Source of the DNA: Eublepharis macularius
Taxonomy: Eukaryota > Chordata > Lepidosauria > Squamata > Eublepharidae
Direction of reading: 5' to 3'
DNA: 64,000 nucleotides
Assembly: GCF_028583425.1 (NCBI RefSeq)
Contig: NC_072790.1
Span: 160,140,397-160,204,396 of the forward strand
The number at the start of each line of letters is the position of its first letter. Within the stretch, counting starts at the first letter, position 1. The notes below the pieces were generated by a model, which worked only from the letters and a program-made list of their open reading frames with translations, did no database searches and had not been told where the DNA came from. Below, one piece after another: positions 58,501 through 64,000 of this stretch. The translations under genes and the position numbers were made by a program.

Positions 58501-60515
58501 CACTGGGTTTTGGTACTCTGGTATGTATTTTTTATTTTCCTTCTCATGATATTTCCAGAACTGAGAGCAGCTTACAATAGACACAGTAAAACCCTATTTT
58601 CAGAGCAAATGGCTACAGGTATAAAAGCCAACAAAATTGGCCTATAATGTAGATCCAAAGAATCAAGCCACAGGAAAATGTGTTGTATATAACATACTAA
58701 ATAGTTTCCAAACATCACTCCAAACAGATTACTTTCAGATCACTGCATCCAACAAATTTAGACAAATCAGATAAAAGCTCTTGTGAATCATGTGACCTTA
58801 CATGCATTTTGAAAGGAACCACCTATGGGAGCTTGTTCTGAATAAGAGAAAAACCTCTTGAATGTGAGGCAACAGTCTTTACCAGTTGCCATGAGGGCAC
58901 TGTGAGAAGAAATTGCTGTGCTGAAAAATGATGATGCTTGGGAGGGGTAGATTTTCAGGCATGCAAGTCACAAGCTATCAGGGACTTTAAAGGTAACAAC
59001 TGGCACCTTGAATTGGACCTCTGAAGAGTATTTGTTGCCAATATAATTGTTTTAATATTGGTGTCCTGTGCACATGGTGACTGGTTCCTCCTCACAGGCT
59101 GCCTCTGTTACCCAAATAGGCAGTCTCCTTAATTAGTTGGAATTAGCTTAAAGGAGATGAAGCGAGAAGGGGTAACTCTGATTCATCTCCACCTATGTTC
59201 ACAGGGATTATTCCCTTTGAGAACTCTCAAAATAAAGCTAGCCAGATGTTCAAAAGAGAAATAAAAGGGTAAATGTACAAAAATCACACACAGCACACAT
59301 ACAAGGCTAACTAAGAGAAAATCAGGGAGGAGAGAGGAGAAAGCAGTTTCGGGGAAGGCAGTAGTTACCAGCCTTGAAGATAAAGATTCACGAAGGCAGC
59401 AGCAAAACAACCATCATTTCCTGGAGAAGAAAAGAAGGCTCAAACGGATTTGGGGGCATGTGTTTGGATCCTAACACAGCGCGCGCGCGTGCGCGCACAC
59501 GCGCGCGCGCGCGCGCGCACACTCTCTCTCTCTCTCTCTCTCTCTCCCCTCTCTCCCCCCCCTCTCTCCCCCCCCCCTCTCTCTCTCTGGTGGCTAGGGA
59601 GTCCAGATATAGGTCACACTGCTTCCTGGTTCTGAAATCAGTTGAAGCTTCGGAATTGTCTTCAAGGGCAGCCTCATATGGTGCACATTACAATAAGCTA
59701 GTCTAGAAATCTCAACACAGCAGATCAGTGTGGCTAGACCAGCCAAAACCAGAAGGGCTGAATATTTATCAAGATGATGAGGGTGAAAGAAGGTACTGTT
59801 AGCAACTGCTCCAACCTCCTCCTTTCTTCACCTAATCTGCTAGAGATGGCTGGATCGCCTCCAAAATTAGAAGAACAATCCCATCCAGAACAGCTTTCCC
59901 AAGCAGCAACATCTCTGTTGCTTGGAATGCAATAGCATAGCAAATCCCAATAGTTTCCATTTCCAACATCTGTAATCTTCATGTGACTATTGATTTTATT
60001 TTTACTTTGCTCTCTAGGCTGGATCAGTACATGTAAGAATTCGGAGAGATGCCAATGAACAAATGGTACTTGCTCATGTGACCAATCGATTATATACTCT
60101 AGTGTCCACTTTGACTGTTCAAATTTTCAAAGATGACTGGATCAGGCCTACCTTGGCCTCTGGACCTATTACCAGCAATATGCTGAATCTTTCAGACCAT
60201 CACATCATTCCAATGCCACCTTTAAAGATGGCAGAAAACTCTAATCCTGCTACATCTACTCCAGCTAAACCAAGCAGCCCACCTCCAGAATTCTCTTTTA
60301 ACACACCAGGCAAAAATATGAACCCAGTCATTCTCATGAACACTCAAACCAGACCTTATGGTCTGGGGTTCAACCGTGGAACAGTACCTTACAGCAGTGT
60401 GTTCACTCAAGGATTTGGAATGCCAGGAATGGGAGCAACCCACGGATTCAGGACTGGCTTTATAAATGCCCCCCACAGATACGGAACTGGCACTCAAGAT
60501 CAGTCCAGACCGTAA
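29665..60515 (+). CDS. SLC30A6: Zinc transporter 6 (ZnT6), complete coding region in 14 exons
   Basis: ZnT6 belongs to the cation diffusion facilitator family. It pairs with ZnT5 in Golgi and early secretory membranes, and the pair loads zinc into secreted enzymes such as alkaline phosphatase. Fourteen exons join without frame breaks into 460 codons, close to the usual length of about 460. Six hydrophobic segments are visible, including about 33-52, 59-83, 101-119, 137-155, 201-218 and 223-245, followed by a cytosolic domain and a Ser/Pro-rich tail (STPAKPSSPPPEF). The HxxxD zinc-site motifs of TM2 and TM5 read L66xxxD70 and F201xxxD205: both histidines are replaced, as known for the non-transporting ZnT6 subunit. 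The loop between TM4 and TM5 (ASTSWLQEHVADLSRS) is not histidine-rich. The start is the last codon of exon 1. Confidence 0.97.
30560..31300. mobile_element. Interspersed repeat copy C of the three-copy family
   Basis: Matches 9650-10240 ('gatttttcttttaa...ccctctgggtag...tgctgccacc', 'tgtggccctga...ggaatgggata') and 26690-27110 at its right end ('catcaagcatttaaagatacat...cacatttact'). It is in SLC30A6 intron 1 and is interrupted by a small palindromic element. Confidence 0.55.
30922..31008. mobile_element. Small palindromic MITE-like insertion
   Basis: About 87 bp with inverted ends 'gcaatcctaag' and 'cttaggattgc', and an inner inverted pair 'agtaag...cttact'. The word CTGAG is on both sides and may be a target duplication. 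It is nested in repeat copy C. Confidence 0.55.
31480..31566 (+). CDS. SLC30A6: SLC30A6 exon 2
   Basis: 87 nt, acceptor 'tgtttgcag', donor 'gtgagt'; encodes residues 2-30 (GTIHLFRKSQ ... TADRR), the cytosolic N-terminus. Confidence 0.95.
32664..32673. repeat. Left target duplication of the Penelope palindrome
   Basis: TCTAAGATAA, repeated exactly at 33020-33029. Confidence 0.85.
32736..32770 (-). ncRNA. Hammerhead ribozyme motif, minus strand
   Basis: Minus-strand core CTGAAGA (32770-32764), helix II GCCAGC/GCTGGC, GAAA, C and cleavage triplet GTC (32738-32736). Same form as 7383-7417 with an undamaged core. Confidence 0.68.
32896..32930 (+). ncRNA. Hammerhead ribozyme motif, plus strand
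   Basis: CTGAAGA (32896-32902), helix II of five pairs GCCAG/CTGGC, GAAA (32923-32926), C and GTC (32928-32930). The mirror copy of 32736-32770, differing in the loop. Confidence 0.68.
33020..33029. repeat. Right target duplication of the Penelope palindrome
   Basis: TCTAAGATAA, identical to 32664-32673. Confidence 0.85.
33260..33344 (+). CDS. SLC30A6: SLC30A6 exon 3
   Basis: 85 nt, acceptor 'cttttatag', donor 'gtatgt'; encodes residues 31-58 (TWKILLFGTINLVCTGFLLM...), TM1. Confidence 0.94.
34248..34290 (+). CDS. SLC30A6: SLC30A6 exon 4
   Basis: 43 nt, acceptor 'ccctacag', donor 'gtatgg'; encodes LTAYTYLTIFDLF, with the altered zinc motif L66xxxD70 in TM2. Confidence 0.94.
34780..36840. 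other. GC-rich block of unknown origin in intron 4
   Basis: About 2 kb of GC-rich sequence within an A/T-rich intron, with sharp shifts near 34.8 and 36.8 kb. Long frames (up to 236 codons, minus strand 35079-35789 and 36059-36730) overlap in several frames and have no recognisable domain, so they look like composition artefacts. It may be a GC-rich non-autonomous transposon or an inserted CpG-rich segment. No inverted ends or duplications were confirmed. Confidence 0.35.
37233..37240. repeat. 8-bp target duplication, left of second hAT
   Basis: GAGAGGGG, repeated exactly at 38114-38121. Confidence 0.88.
37241..38113 (+). mobile_element. hAT DNA transposon derivative, 873 bp
   Basis: Inverted ends CAGGGTGGAT (37241-37250) and ATCCACCCTG (38104-38113), with subterminal runs of 'atttaaatc' words, flanked by the 8-bp duplication GAGAGGGG (37233-37240 and 38114-38121). 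The interior keeps a short exon resembling a BED-finger start (37907-37970) but not the transposase core. An internal-deletion derivative of an autonomous hAT. Confidence 0.9.
37907..37970 (+). pseudogene. hAT transposase first exon remnant (BED-finger start)
   Basis: ATG at 37907 opens MAAGRKRDPVWEYFNEVPLP, matching the (K)RxxPVWxYF opening of BED zinc fingers in hAT transposases. A GTAAGG donor follows at 37971. The cysteine/histidine part that would complete the finger is not found, so it is a remnant. Confidence 0.55.
38114..38121. repeat. 8-bp target duplication, right of second hAT
   Basis: GAGAGGGG, identical to 37233-37240. Confidence 0.88.
38122..39739. other. Intron 4 DNA, nothing firmly recognised
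   Basis: No exon or named repeat could be supported. 38280-38380 ('ttattgacaaaagaacacagaagcttgtgc') loosely resembles 45610-45690 and may be a shared old repeat such as an LTR piece. Confidence 0.35.
39740..40440 (+). mobile_element. CR1 LINE, 5'-truncated, ATTCTATG-type 3' end
   Basis: Plus-strand C-terminal end and 3' UTR of a bird-type CR1. It reads VRPHLEYYVQFWRPHFKKD, VDKLEWMQRRTTRMIREL in frame around 39985-40100, then the 3' UTR phrases 'ggttggactaga' and 'ccaactatatgattctatga', the characteristic CR1 terminus. One remaining frame of 124 codons is 39752-40126. It is older than the CR1 at 4.5 kb and of a different subfamily. Confidence 0.85.
41908..41973 (+). CDS. SLC30A6: SLC30A6 exon 5
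   Basis: 66 nt, acceptor 'cattcag', donor 'gtaagt'; encodes SLITCLISYWVMMKKPSPTY and SFG. It follows the largest intron (7.6 kb). Confidence 0.94.
42060..42150 (-). mobile_element. LINE 3' tail, antisense (family copy 1)
   Basis: 'ttatttatttgtttaaaacatttgtatattgtctttctacc...agggtcc' is shared with 46985 and 56650; the orientation is given by the T-rich start (A-rich tail reversed). Confidence 0.5.
42706..42786 (+). CDS. SLC30A6: SLC30A6 exon 6
   Basis: 81 nt, acceptor 'atattccag', donor 'gtagga'; encodes FERFEVLAVFASTVLAQLGA and LFILKE, TM3. Confidence 0.95.
43048..43083 (+). CDS. SLC30A6: SLC30A6 exon 7 (36-nt microexon)
   Basis: 36 nt, acceptor 'ccttgtag', donor 'gtaaga'; encodes SAERFLEQPEIHT across its junctions. 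Skipping it would remove 12 residues and keep the frame. Confidence 0.93.
43690..44387 (-). mobile_element. L1 ORF2 fragment, antisense, next to exon 8
   Basis: Minus-strand peptides match the intact L1 ORF2 at 50-54 kb in order: WEASKAFMRGNL (near 44310-44345), a coiled lysine-rich stretch, then MIKSLKKDKALSLDGLTAMY (near 43780-43840), equivalent to the intact copy's LGKAPGPDGLTAKFY. A 108-codon frame survives at 43692-44018. It spans the region between the endonuclease and RT and is truncated at both ends. Confidence 0.82.
44412..44506 (+). CDS. SLC30A6: SLC30A6 exon 8
   Basis: 95 nt, acceptor 'actcttttcag', donor 'gtatgg'; encodes GRLLVGTFVALSFNLFTMLS ... NKPFVYVSE, TM4. An antisense L1 fragment ends about 25 nt upstream of the acceptor. 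Confidence 0.95.
44980..46520. other. Intron 8 DNA, nothing recognised
   Basis: Contains a G tract near 44975 and chance frames. No exon or named repeat is supported. Confidence 0.35.
46523..46571 (+). CDS. SLC30A6: SLC30A6 exon 9
   Basis: 49 nt, acceptor 'tttgcatag', donor 'gtaaga'; encodes AASTSWLQEHVADLSRS, the TM4-TM5 loop. Confidence 0.95.
46985..47250 (-). mobile_element. LINE 3' tail, antisense (family copy 2)
   Basis: Same opening as copies at 42060 and 56650 ('tttatttatttaaaacatttgtatgctgcctttccacc'), and shares 'ttcacctgctggcagaagacaaagacagaggg' with 56887-56930. Confidence 0.6.
48114..48233 (+). CDS. SLC30A6: SLC30A6 exon 10
   Basis: 120 nt, acceptor 'ctttctttag', donor 'gtacgt'; encodes LCGIIPGLSSIFLPRMNPFV then LIDLAGALALCITYMLIEI, containing F201xxxD205 in TM5. 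Confidence 0.95.
48319..48421 (+). CDS. SLC30A6: SLC30A6 exon 11
   Basis: 103 nt, acceptor 'tgtgtttcag', donor 'gtgaga'; encodes NNYFAVDTASAVAIALMTFG then TMYPMSVYSGKVLLQ, TM6. The full-length L1 sits 590 bp downstream. Confidence 0.95.
49001..49010. repeat. Left target-site duplication of the L1
   Basis: GAGATTTTGT, repeated exactly at 55156-55165 after the L1 poly(A). Confidence 0.9.
49011..49922 (+). promoter_or_regulatory. L1 5' UTR / internal promoter region
   Basis: The first ~200 bp is CpG-rich (ggccggcggggtg, cccgcggccg), then A-rich toward ORF1. In L1s this region drives RNA polymerase II transcription from inside the element. The start of the element is set by the target duplication ending at 49010. 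Confidence 0.65.
49923..50717 (+). CDS. L1 ORF1 protein (RNA-binding chaperone)
   Basis: 264 codons, about the size of other vertebrate L1 ORF1 proteins, though shorter than the human one. Residues about 8-100 form a charged heptad-rich coiled coil (trimerisation). From about residue 106 the RRM-like domain starts with KQLRFRGLPE, includes AYRVNSRIATQRKLPRDVIV, and passes into a basic C-terminal domain with WELPEGVSFEF. ORF1p coats L1 RNA and acts as a nucleic-acid chaperone. Its stop TGA overlaps the ORF2 start in an ATGA, so the two could be coupled by termination-reinitiation. Confidence 0.92.
   Translation: MSKKEWQSAIENLDKNLDKKLLDMIKELKDTKLELIKEVKEVTQTVKSELSEVKKGMETIRSELQGTQQRVKTVEDAMENLADTQQTEMRLVKGRMSVAETKHMEKQLRFRGLPEVEGKSAQEQMTEVLAEYLGKEEEEVVAILDVAYRVNSRIATQRKLPRDVIVQFTTRNMKERIVTKQFQDPLEIDGKTIIIMKELPRSVLLDRKKYKVLIQILKDMKIRYRWELPEGVSFEFGGAKKRIRSEREMERFIKDNEKDLPTRS
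50714..54475 (+). CDS. L1 ORF2 protein (endonuclease and reverse transcriptase)
   Basis: 1253 codons, intact. APE-type endonuclease in residues 1-235: N11 in LSWNVNGLN, E40 in CLQETHI, D140 and N142 in AGDFNG, and SDH at 227-229. RT region about 460-760: GKAPGPDGLTAKFYK, FFVDAEKAFDNLNW (motif A, about 592), GTRQGCPLSPLLF (about 650), and the catalytic FADD at 695-698. C-terminal zinc-knuckle-like C1112-x2-C1115-x8-H1124-x4-C1129. Together these nick DNA and prime reverse transcription in cis. The start overlaps the ORF1 stop by 4 nt. All named catalytic residues are present. Confidence 0.95.
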   Translation: MSMECKVLSWNVNGLNSPNKRKNTFHWLLKQKCDIVCLQETHIRKQDVKYLKSGKLGKEYVAASNKKKRGVVLYIKEELQPKFVMRDVEARFVAVECIWNLKRVLVVGLYAPNGAKESFFEDLRKHLDDLAYDQIILAGDFNGVTDLELDKKTTTAQKKRGLLPKLFFELIQQETLEDVWRREYPKSRQFTFYSARHSTLSRIDMIWASKDLVLWTKEVEIMPMVGSDHNPIMWKFGKKRKRKAWRINEDLLQERENMEILRRETKFFIQYNVNKEVPTNKVWDAYKAVVRGILMDLNGRARKKKEEKRQEIEEKIKAKEIQLKKRPGKKKVYQEIKILQEQLTAMSNKELEWNLKRLNQKVFEGANKPGKYLAWQLKKKREKKIINKICEDNKTYLEQATISRAFYKFYAKLYNKKEVNKESIASYLEKTKLPEISEAWRNKLNSEVTDEEISKAIQSANLGKAPGPDGLTAKFYKTMANELAPLLKEVMNGVLRDQRIPETWSEANISLIPKEGQDLTNVKNYRPISLLNNDYKIFAKILAERLKGWLSEVIEEEQAGFLPDRQIRDNLRTVINAIEYYDKRCDKEVGFFFVDAEKAFDNLNWDFMFATMEKLQLGERFIRAIKEIYRDQTAAIVVNDELTKKLTISKGTRQGCPLSPLLFILVLEILMIQIRQDDEIRGIKIKDYSYKVRAFADDIMLIVEDPLENMPRVIDKIKEFGDLAGFFINKKKSKILCKNMTKQKQQLLMETTDCEVTSKVKYLGVELTAKNIDLFKNNYEKLWTQIERDLIKWNRLNLSWLGRIAAVKMNVLPRVMFLLQTIPIIRDSKQFEKWQRKISDFVWAGKKPRVKVKVLQDAKERGGMQLPNLRLYHDAICLVWLKEWMTLKNKKLLALEGYKKIFGWHAYLWHDKVKVNSMFLHHFVRRSLYIIWKKYRIYLQEGTPLWVVPYEVIDPRAVDNEQQCLTYKEITKTEASKLRIKTQEELSPNYDWFQYRQIRDLYNSDSVKGGIRIENSELEQTLLKEDKKRISKVYQVLLKWYTEDEIVKTQMVKWAINFNKEITMEAWEYLWKTTMKTTTCINIKENIYKMIYRWYMTPKKIALGNLNTSNKCWKCKKHEGSLYHMWWSCEVARQYWGEIIREMSEILQFQINKNPELLLLNLGMEGIPAQHRTLIFYMTAAARLLYAQKWKVQEVPTIEDWTYKLLYMAEMDKMTRKLRDLDSGQFNTDWEKLKQYLEKKWEVGGKLWQFENY
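54476..55155 (+). other. L1 3' UTR with poly(A)
   Basis: A/T-rich, with (at)n-like words near 54560 and a G-rich stretch at 55045-55065, as seen in many L1 3' UTRs. AATAAA at 55126-55131 precedes an uninterrupted A run. A clean A run suggests little decay since insertion. Confidence 0.8.
55156..55165. repeat. Right target-site duplication of the L1
   Basis: GAGATTTTGT, identical to 49001-49010. Confidence 0.9.
55314..55361 (+). CDS. SLC30A6: SLC30A6 exon 12
   Basis: 48 nt, acceptor 'gtttttccag', donor 'gtgagt'; encodes TTPSHVIGQLDKLIRE, the start of the cytosolic domain. It lies only 148 bp after the L1's right target duplication. Confidence 0.95.
56645..57010 (-). mobile_element. LINE 3' tail, antisense (family copy 3)
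   Basis: Opens 'tatttatttatttaaaacatttctgtatcacctttccacc' and shares further blocks with 46985-47250. Longer than the other two copies, reaching 'aagaatgcccttcgggtgct'. Confidence 0.6.
57150..57800. other. GC-richer intronic stretch, not recognised
   Basis: Moderately GC-rich, with G/A-rich runs. Short frames in several directions and no identifiable domain. Could be an old transposon piece. Confidence 0.3.
58452..58520 (+). CDS. SLC30A6: SLC30A6 exon 13
   Basis: 69 nt, acceptor 'gttgaactag', donor 'gtatgt'; encodes VSTLDGVLEVRNEHFWTLGF and GTL. The acceptor has a poor pyrimidine tract. Confidence 0.94.
58530..59030 (-). mobile_element. CR1-type LINE 3' fragment, antisense, old
   Basis: Minus-strand decayed CR1 end. 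The order 'ccagaactgagagcagcttacaat', 'agaaattgctgtgctgaaaaa' and 'caacaactggcaccttgaattgg'-type blocks parallels 13840-14340. It begins right after exon 13. Confidence 0.5.
59476..59588. repeat. Compound microsatellite (CG/CA)n-(CT)n-C tracts
   Basis: 59476-59521 alternates purine and pyrimidine (GC with a few GT/AC), favourable to Z-DNA. 59522-59588 is (CT)n with C runs, a homopurine-homopyrimidine tract. Located in intron 13, about 430 bp before exon 14. Confidence 0.95.
60018..60515 (+). CDS. SLC30A6: SLC30A6 exon 14, terminal coding exon
   Basis: Acceptor 'gctctctag'; encodes AGSVHVRIRRDANEQMVLAH onward to the stop TAA at 60513-60515, including the Ser/Pro-rich tail and a Gly/aromatic-rich C-terminus. 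Confidence 0.97.
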   Translation, partial: AGSVHVRIRRDANEQMVLAHVTNRLYTLVSTLTVQIFKDDWIRPTLASGPITSNMLNLSDHHIIPMPPLKMAENSNPATSTPAKPSSPPPEFSFNTPGKNMNPVILMNTQTRPYGLGFNRGTVPYSSVFTQGFGMPGMGATHGFRTGFINAPHRYGTGTQDQSRP

Positions 60516-61140
60516 TAACCATTTCCTCTATTTATTGTTTGACTTTTTTCACTTATTTTATTGCTCACCTTTTACAAGACCATTCAAATGTTCTAGGTGA
60601 CTGGGATCAAATATTTCCAAAAATCAGGAAAATGTATGTTTATGTTTTCATTTAATCTTAAAGCAGTTACTGCTGTCAAGAACTGCCCCAGCTTGACAAA
60701 TAAACAGCTTAATTATATTCTTATTCCCCCCCCCCTAATTTTTACAGCATAATATGAATGGAATTTCAGAAAAGAACAAAGTTGCAAAGGAATGGGTTTT
60801 GTATCCTTTTCTTCATCTGATAATTAGGGAGTGTTCTCAGTTGATGTAACGTTCTTAATTTTCTAAAATTTCAGTGCCTCTGATGCAATCATATGATCAT
60901 TTTTAAAGTCACATTTTCCTTCACTGGAAAAATGTTTGCTATAAAAATACCTACTTGGAGGTAAAACAGATTTCTGAAATCCACTTTTGACATGAAGGTA
61001 TTATTGTTTTATCTATATCACTGTGAGGTTTACAAAACTTCTGTTGGTTCTTTTACAGTTGTAACTATTGCAGATTCATTTTTATGTCCATCTTCTTTGC
61101 TGGACAGTATGCTGGAAAATAAAGTATTAAACATGGAAAA
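60516..61140 (+). other. SLC30A6: SLC30A6 3' UTR (proximal form)
   Basis: A/T-rich sequence after the stop, with a C tract near 60727-60735. AATAAA at 61118-61123 is the first polyadenylation signal. Further hexamers at 61901, 62074 and 63002 allow longer forms. Confidence 0.6.
61118..61123 (+). terminator. First polyadenylation signal, SLC30A6
   Basis: AATAAA, 600 nt after the stop codon. Confidence 0.55.
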
Positions 61141-64000
61141 CTGCTTTTAAAACCTGTTAATCTTCTTTGAAGCATTTAGAGAAGATGCATTTGTATGATG
61201 ATTGGGTGTTTTTGTTATCTTACTAGAATCCAGATGTTTTGAGAACACTACTTTTCAAATTAGTCTGCACCTGCTTTTAAATAATAATGATACCTCTTCG
61301 TAATAAGGAAGAGGCTCATACAGAATGTCTAGCTCCTTACCCTGTAATTTTCATTAATGTTCCCTGAGAAGGAGGTGCAGCTTAAATATTTGTGATGCTT
61401 CTCTTTATGGTTAGATAGAAGACTGCTTGGTTTGTGTTCTAACTGATTTCTCATATATTGGGGGAAAATTGCAGCCAGTATCCACTTTTCTAACATGGAA
61501 AATCAGTGTGGCCGGTTCTCCTCCCAAAAAATTACACTATAACAGCATTCCTGGAATCAAATAGCTATCATAGGAATGTGGAATTTCCCTTCTCCTTCAA
61601 ATTGTTCTTCAAGAATAAAGACAGCATATTACATTGTATCCCTCATGCTGGCGATTCAAACGACCCTACTTACAATCTGCAAGAAGGACGGAGGGGTGGG
61701 GGATCTGAGTTCCTCCTTCTCCCTCCCCACATGATGGATAGTTAACCTTCCTCTGCCTTTTCAGACTCATCAATTTAGTGGTAAACCTGTGCAGGGTCCT
61801 CTGTGAAGCAGGGCACTACCTAAGCAAATTCACTTCTGTCATTTGATGCTATAGTTTAGACTATTTCCTCTGCCTTTTCTGTTCAATGAGACTTTATAGA
61901 AATAAATGGTTTGGGTCATTCAATGTGTGTTACATTGAAAACATGTTTGCTATGGCTGATGAGGAGTTCTTGAACTGGAAAGGTCATATTCTCCTAGGCT
62001 AATAGAAGTTGGTCCAGTGAAAGACATTCTCTTATTCACTGTGTATTGTTCTTTAAATGTGTGTAAGTGTGGGAATAAATGAATGGGCTCTGTCTGACTT
62101 AATGACGTTTATTTTATTGTATGATGATAATCTTGCCTTTTCAAATGTGTAAACAGAGTGATGCACTGTTTTAAAGACTGTATCCACATTCTTGCGTTTT
62201 TGAGAGTTAGAAACAAATCAGACTAAAAGTCAAAATGGTTGCCTTCTTAAAATTGATGACCAACGACTGCAAAGATGCTATTTTTCCTTGGAAAACACTT
62301 GTGTTCTGTATAACAAAGTAATGCAATCAAATAATATTTAAAATATCTGTTGAGAATCTATGCATTTCTATTGTATCTTTGACTGATTTTTTCCATAAGG
62401 TTTAAGATTTATCTTTCAAATGTTGTATTATTTTGGCTCAGGTATATTTGATTTCCATGGTGCAGATAAGTTCTTGCAGAAAGAAGAAAGTTTAATCCTT
62501 CTTCCTATATGGAACAATGGTTTTCTTGCCTCAAAGTTCATGGGGATGTTTTGTAAGAAAACTATAAGCTTTGAGGAGTCTTAAATTACAATTTTTTTAT
62601 TTCTGTGCTGTATCCTGTCTAGAACATCTTTATATTGTCTTGGGATTTTCCCCCCCCTTCCATTAAGAGGTGACAAAGTGATCTTTCATTGATTGTACAG
62701 TGGAGGTGATTTTTTTACATTGTATTTGTGGAATCTATCCTGTAAACTCTGTTTGATATTAACACCAGCAGAAAAATAATTTCATTGGGACTCAAAAGGA
62801 ATTGCATACTTAAAGGTCTTCGCTTTGAATTGGTTATCTGGTTGTTACCTAGTCATGTTTGACCTGAAGCCAGTAGCTGTTAATTCAAGATAGCTTGTAA
62901 AATGTTAATGTTTGTCCAGAATGGAAGAGTACTAAAAACTATGAGGGGAATGCTATCAACCAAACATATATTTGATGGATATCTTAAGAGTTTTAAAGTA
63001 CAATAAAGGGAATTAATTCAAATTAAGGGCAGCTACTGAAATGCCACCCTGTATATATACCAGAAACCAGTGCAATAAGAATCCAGGGATGTGTATTTCT
63101 TAGAACAATGCTAATGGCATTGAGGTCTTAGAGCTCAAATGTATGAACCGCTTAATGGTCACACTGCTCGTATGATTGTGCACCATGGTAAAATCTGTTT
63201 TCTGCTGACAGAATGGGATTTCTGCTAGTTGAGGGTGTGTTGTGTGACTTCTCTTCTACTGCAGACCCCTATGTTGCACTCAGCACTGTCCCAGGAGCAG
63301 TGTTTTTGGAGGCGCAGTGGGCTACAGCAGAAGTGAGGCAAGGAAATTCTGCTTCTACTACTTTAGATCCAAAGTAGTATGTTCCCAGCCAGCACTTGCC
63401 ATGCGTACTAGATAGAAAATAAGTGAAAATATGAGTCAAAATGCAGTATCTTATTTGTGGGAAAGCTCTGGTGGCAGGTAGAAGATTTCAAAGAAATTGG
63501 AAGAGGATGGTTTACCTATGGCAGCCAAGTAACTGTTTGTGATGTTACTACTAAAGTGGTCTAATAGAACTGGATTTTTACCTCAGTGTGCATTATATAC
63601 TGAAAGAGTATGAAAATGTGAGACAAAATGTATATGTGCAAACGTTATAGTGAGTTTATATGGTAAACAGTATTCAGTTTAAGCTGTGACATAATAGGTG
63701 ATAGCCAAAGTACTACAAGATGACTACCTTTGATCTTACTAAATGTTAACAAGGTTATGGAGTTGGGATGACCCATCACCTCTGATAAATTAACTTTCAA
63801 CTAATTAGGGCATCATATACTAACTTCAACTATGATATGATCTAATGTGTGCTATTACTTTTCTAACATGCACAGTTGTAATCCAAGGTCAGGGTTCCTT
63901 TTTTAATAGAACCCTGTACAGAATGTAAGTTTTAGGAACTGAAACTTTGCTTCAGGGTGATCTATAGGAAATGCATACTCCAGTTGTAAAGCAGCTCGTG
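61141..64000. other. Possible distal 3' UTR and flank, no gene recognised
   Basis: Long A/T-rich region with AATAAA at 61901-61906, 62074-62079 and 63002-63007 and few obvious repeats, compatible with an extended 3' UTR. No exon of a next gene was recognised. Confidence 0.4.

Noticed and set aside
59374-59706. ORF with alternating Arg/Ala and Ser/Leu repeats
   Set aside because: It is a translation of the microsatellite at 59476-59588.
60222-60497. Minus-strand 91-codon ORF opposite exon 14
   Set aside because: It is the antisense shadow of the ZnT6 C-terminal coding exon.

Overview
The window is vertebrate nuclear DNA, most likely from a squamate reptile (lizard type). Two split genes on the + strand are recognised: the last six coding exons of SPAST (spastin, a microtubule-severing AAA ATPase) and the complete coding region of SLC30A6 (ZnT6, a Golgi zinc-transporter subunit). 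They lie tail to head, the same neighbour order as on human chromosome 2p. Almost everything else is introns, intergenic DNA and transposable elements. The squamate assignment is an inference from the repeat mix: CR1-type LINEs, a full-length L1, a DIRS-like element, Penelope-like elements with hammerhead-ribozyme motifs, and short hAT derivatives, all together.

Layout. 1-2771: SPAST intron with CR1 pieces and a DIRS-type terminal relic. 2772-16363: SPAST coding exons matching human exons 12-17 in length (80, 43, 80, 71, 41, 123 nt). Its large introns hold a CR1 element with a nearly readable reverse transcriptase (4.5-6.6 kb), a Penelope-like GIY-YIG fragment with a hammerhead motif inserted in an antisense L1 relic (6.6-8.2 kb), a 709-bp hAT derivative with 8-bp target-site duplications (12.6-13.4 kb) and a foldback element (14.5-14.9 kb). 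16.4-29.4 kb: SPAST 3' UTR and intergenic DNA, with a DIRS-like retrotransposon at 18124-22982 whose inverted termini and internal complementary region match exactly although its genes are broken, another long inverted repeat (24.2-24.9 kb) and old LINE/SINE pieces.

29.4-61.1 kb: SLC30A6, with a TATA-less promoter, 14 coding exons (460 codons), and an initiator ATG that is the last codon of exon 1. Its introns hold a head-to-head Penelope-derived palindrome with two hammerhead motifs (32.7-33.0 kb), a GC-rich block of unknown origin (34.8-36.8 kb), an 873-bp hAT derivative retaining a BED-finger-like exon (37.2-38.1 kb), a CR1 (39.7-40.4 kb), an antisense L1 piece ending about 25 nt before the exon 8 acceptor, and a full-length L1 with both ORFs open (49011-55155). 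61-64 kb: possible long 3' UTR and flanking DNA without a recognised gene.

The two host genes have no evident functional link. The window is mainly interesting for its elements: a structurally complete L1 in sense orientation in a host gene, a DIRS copy that looks young by its termini but is disabled by its ORFs, and several Penelope-like insertions built as inverted repeats around self-cleaving-ribozyme motifs. No CRISPR array, rRNA or tRNA gene was recognised.
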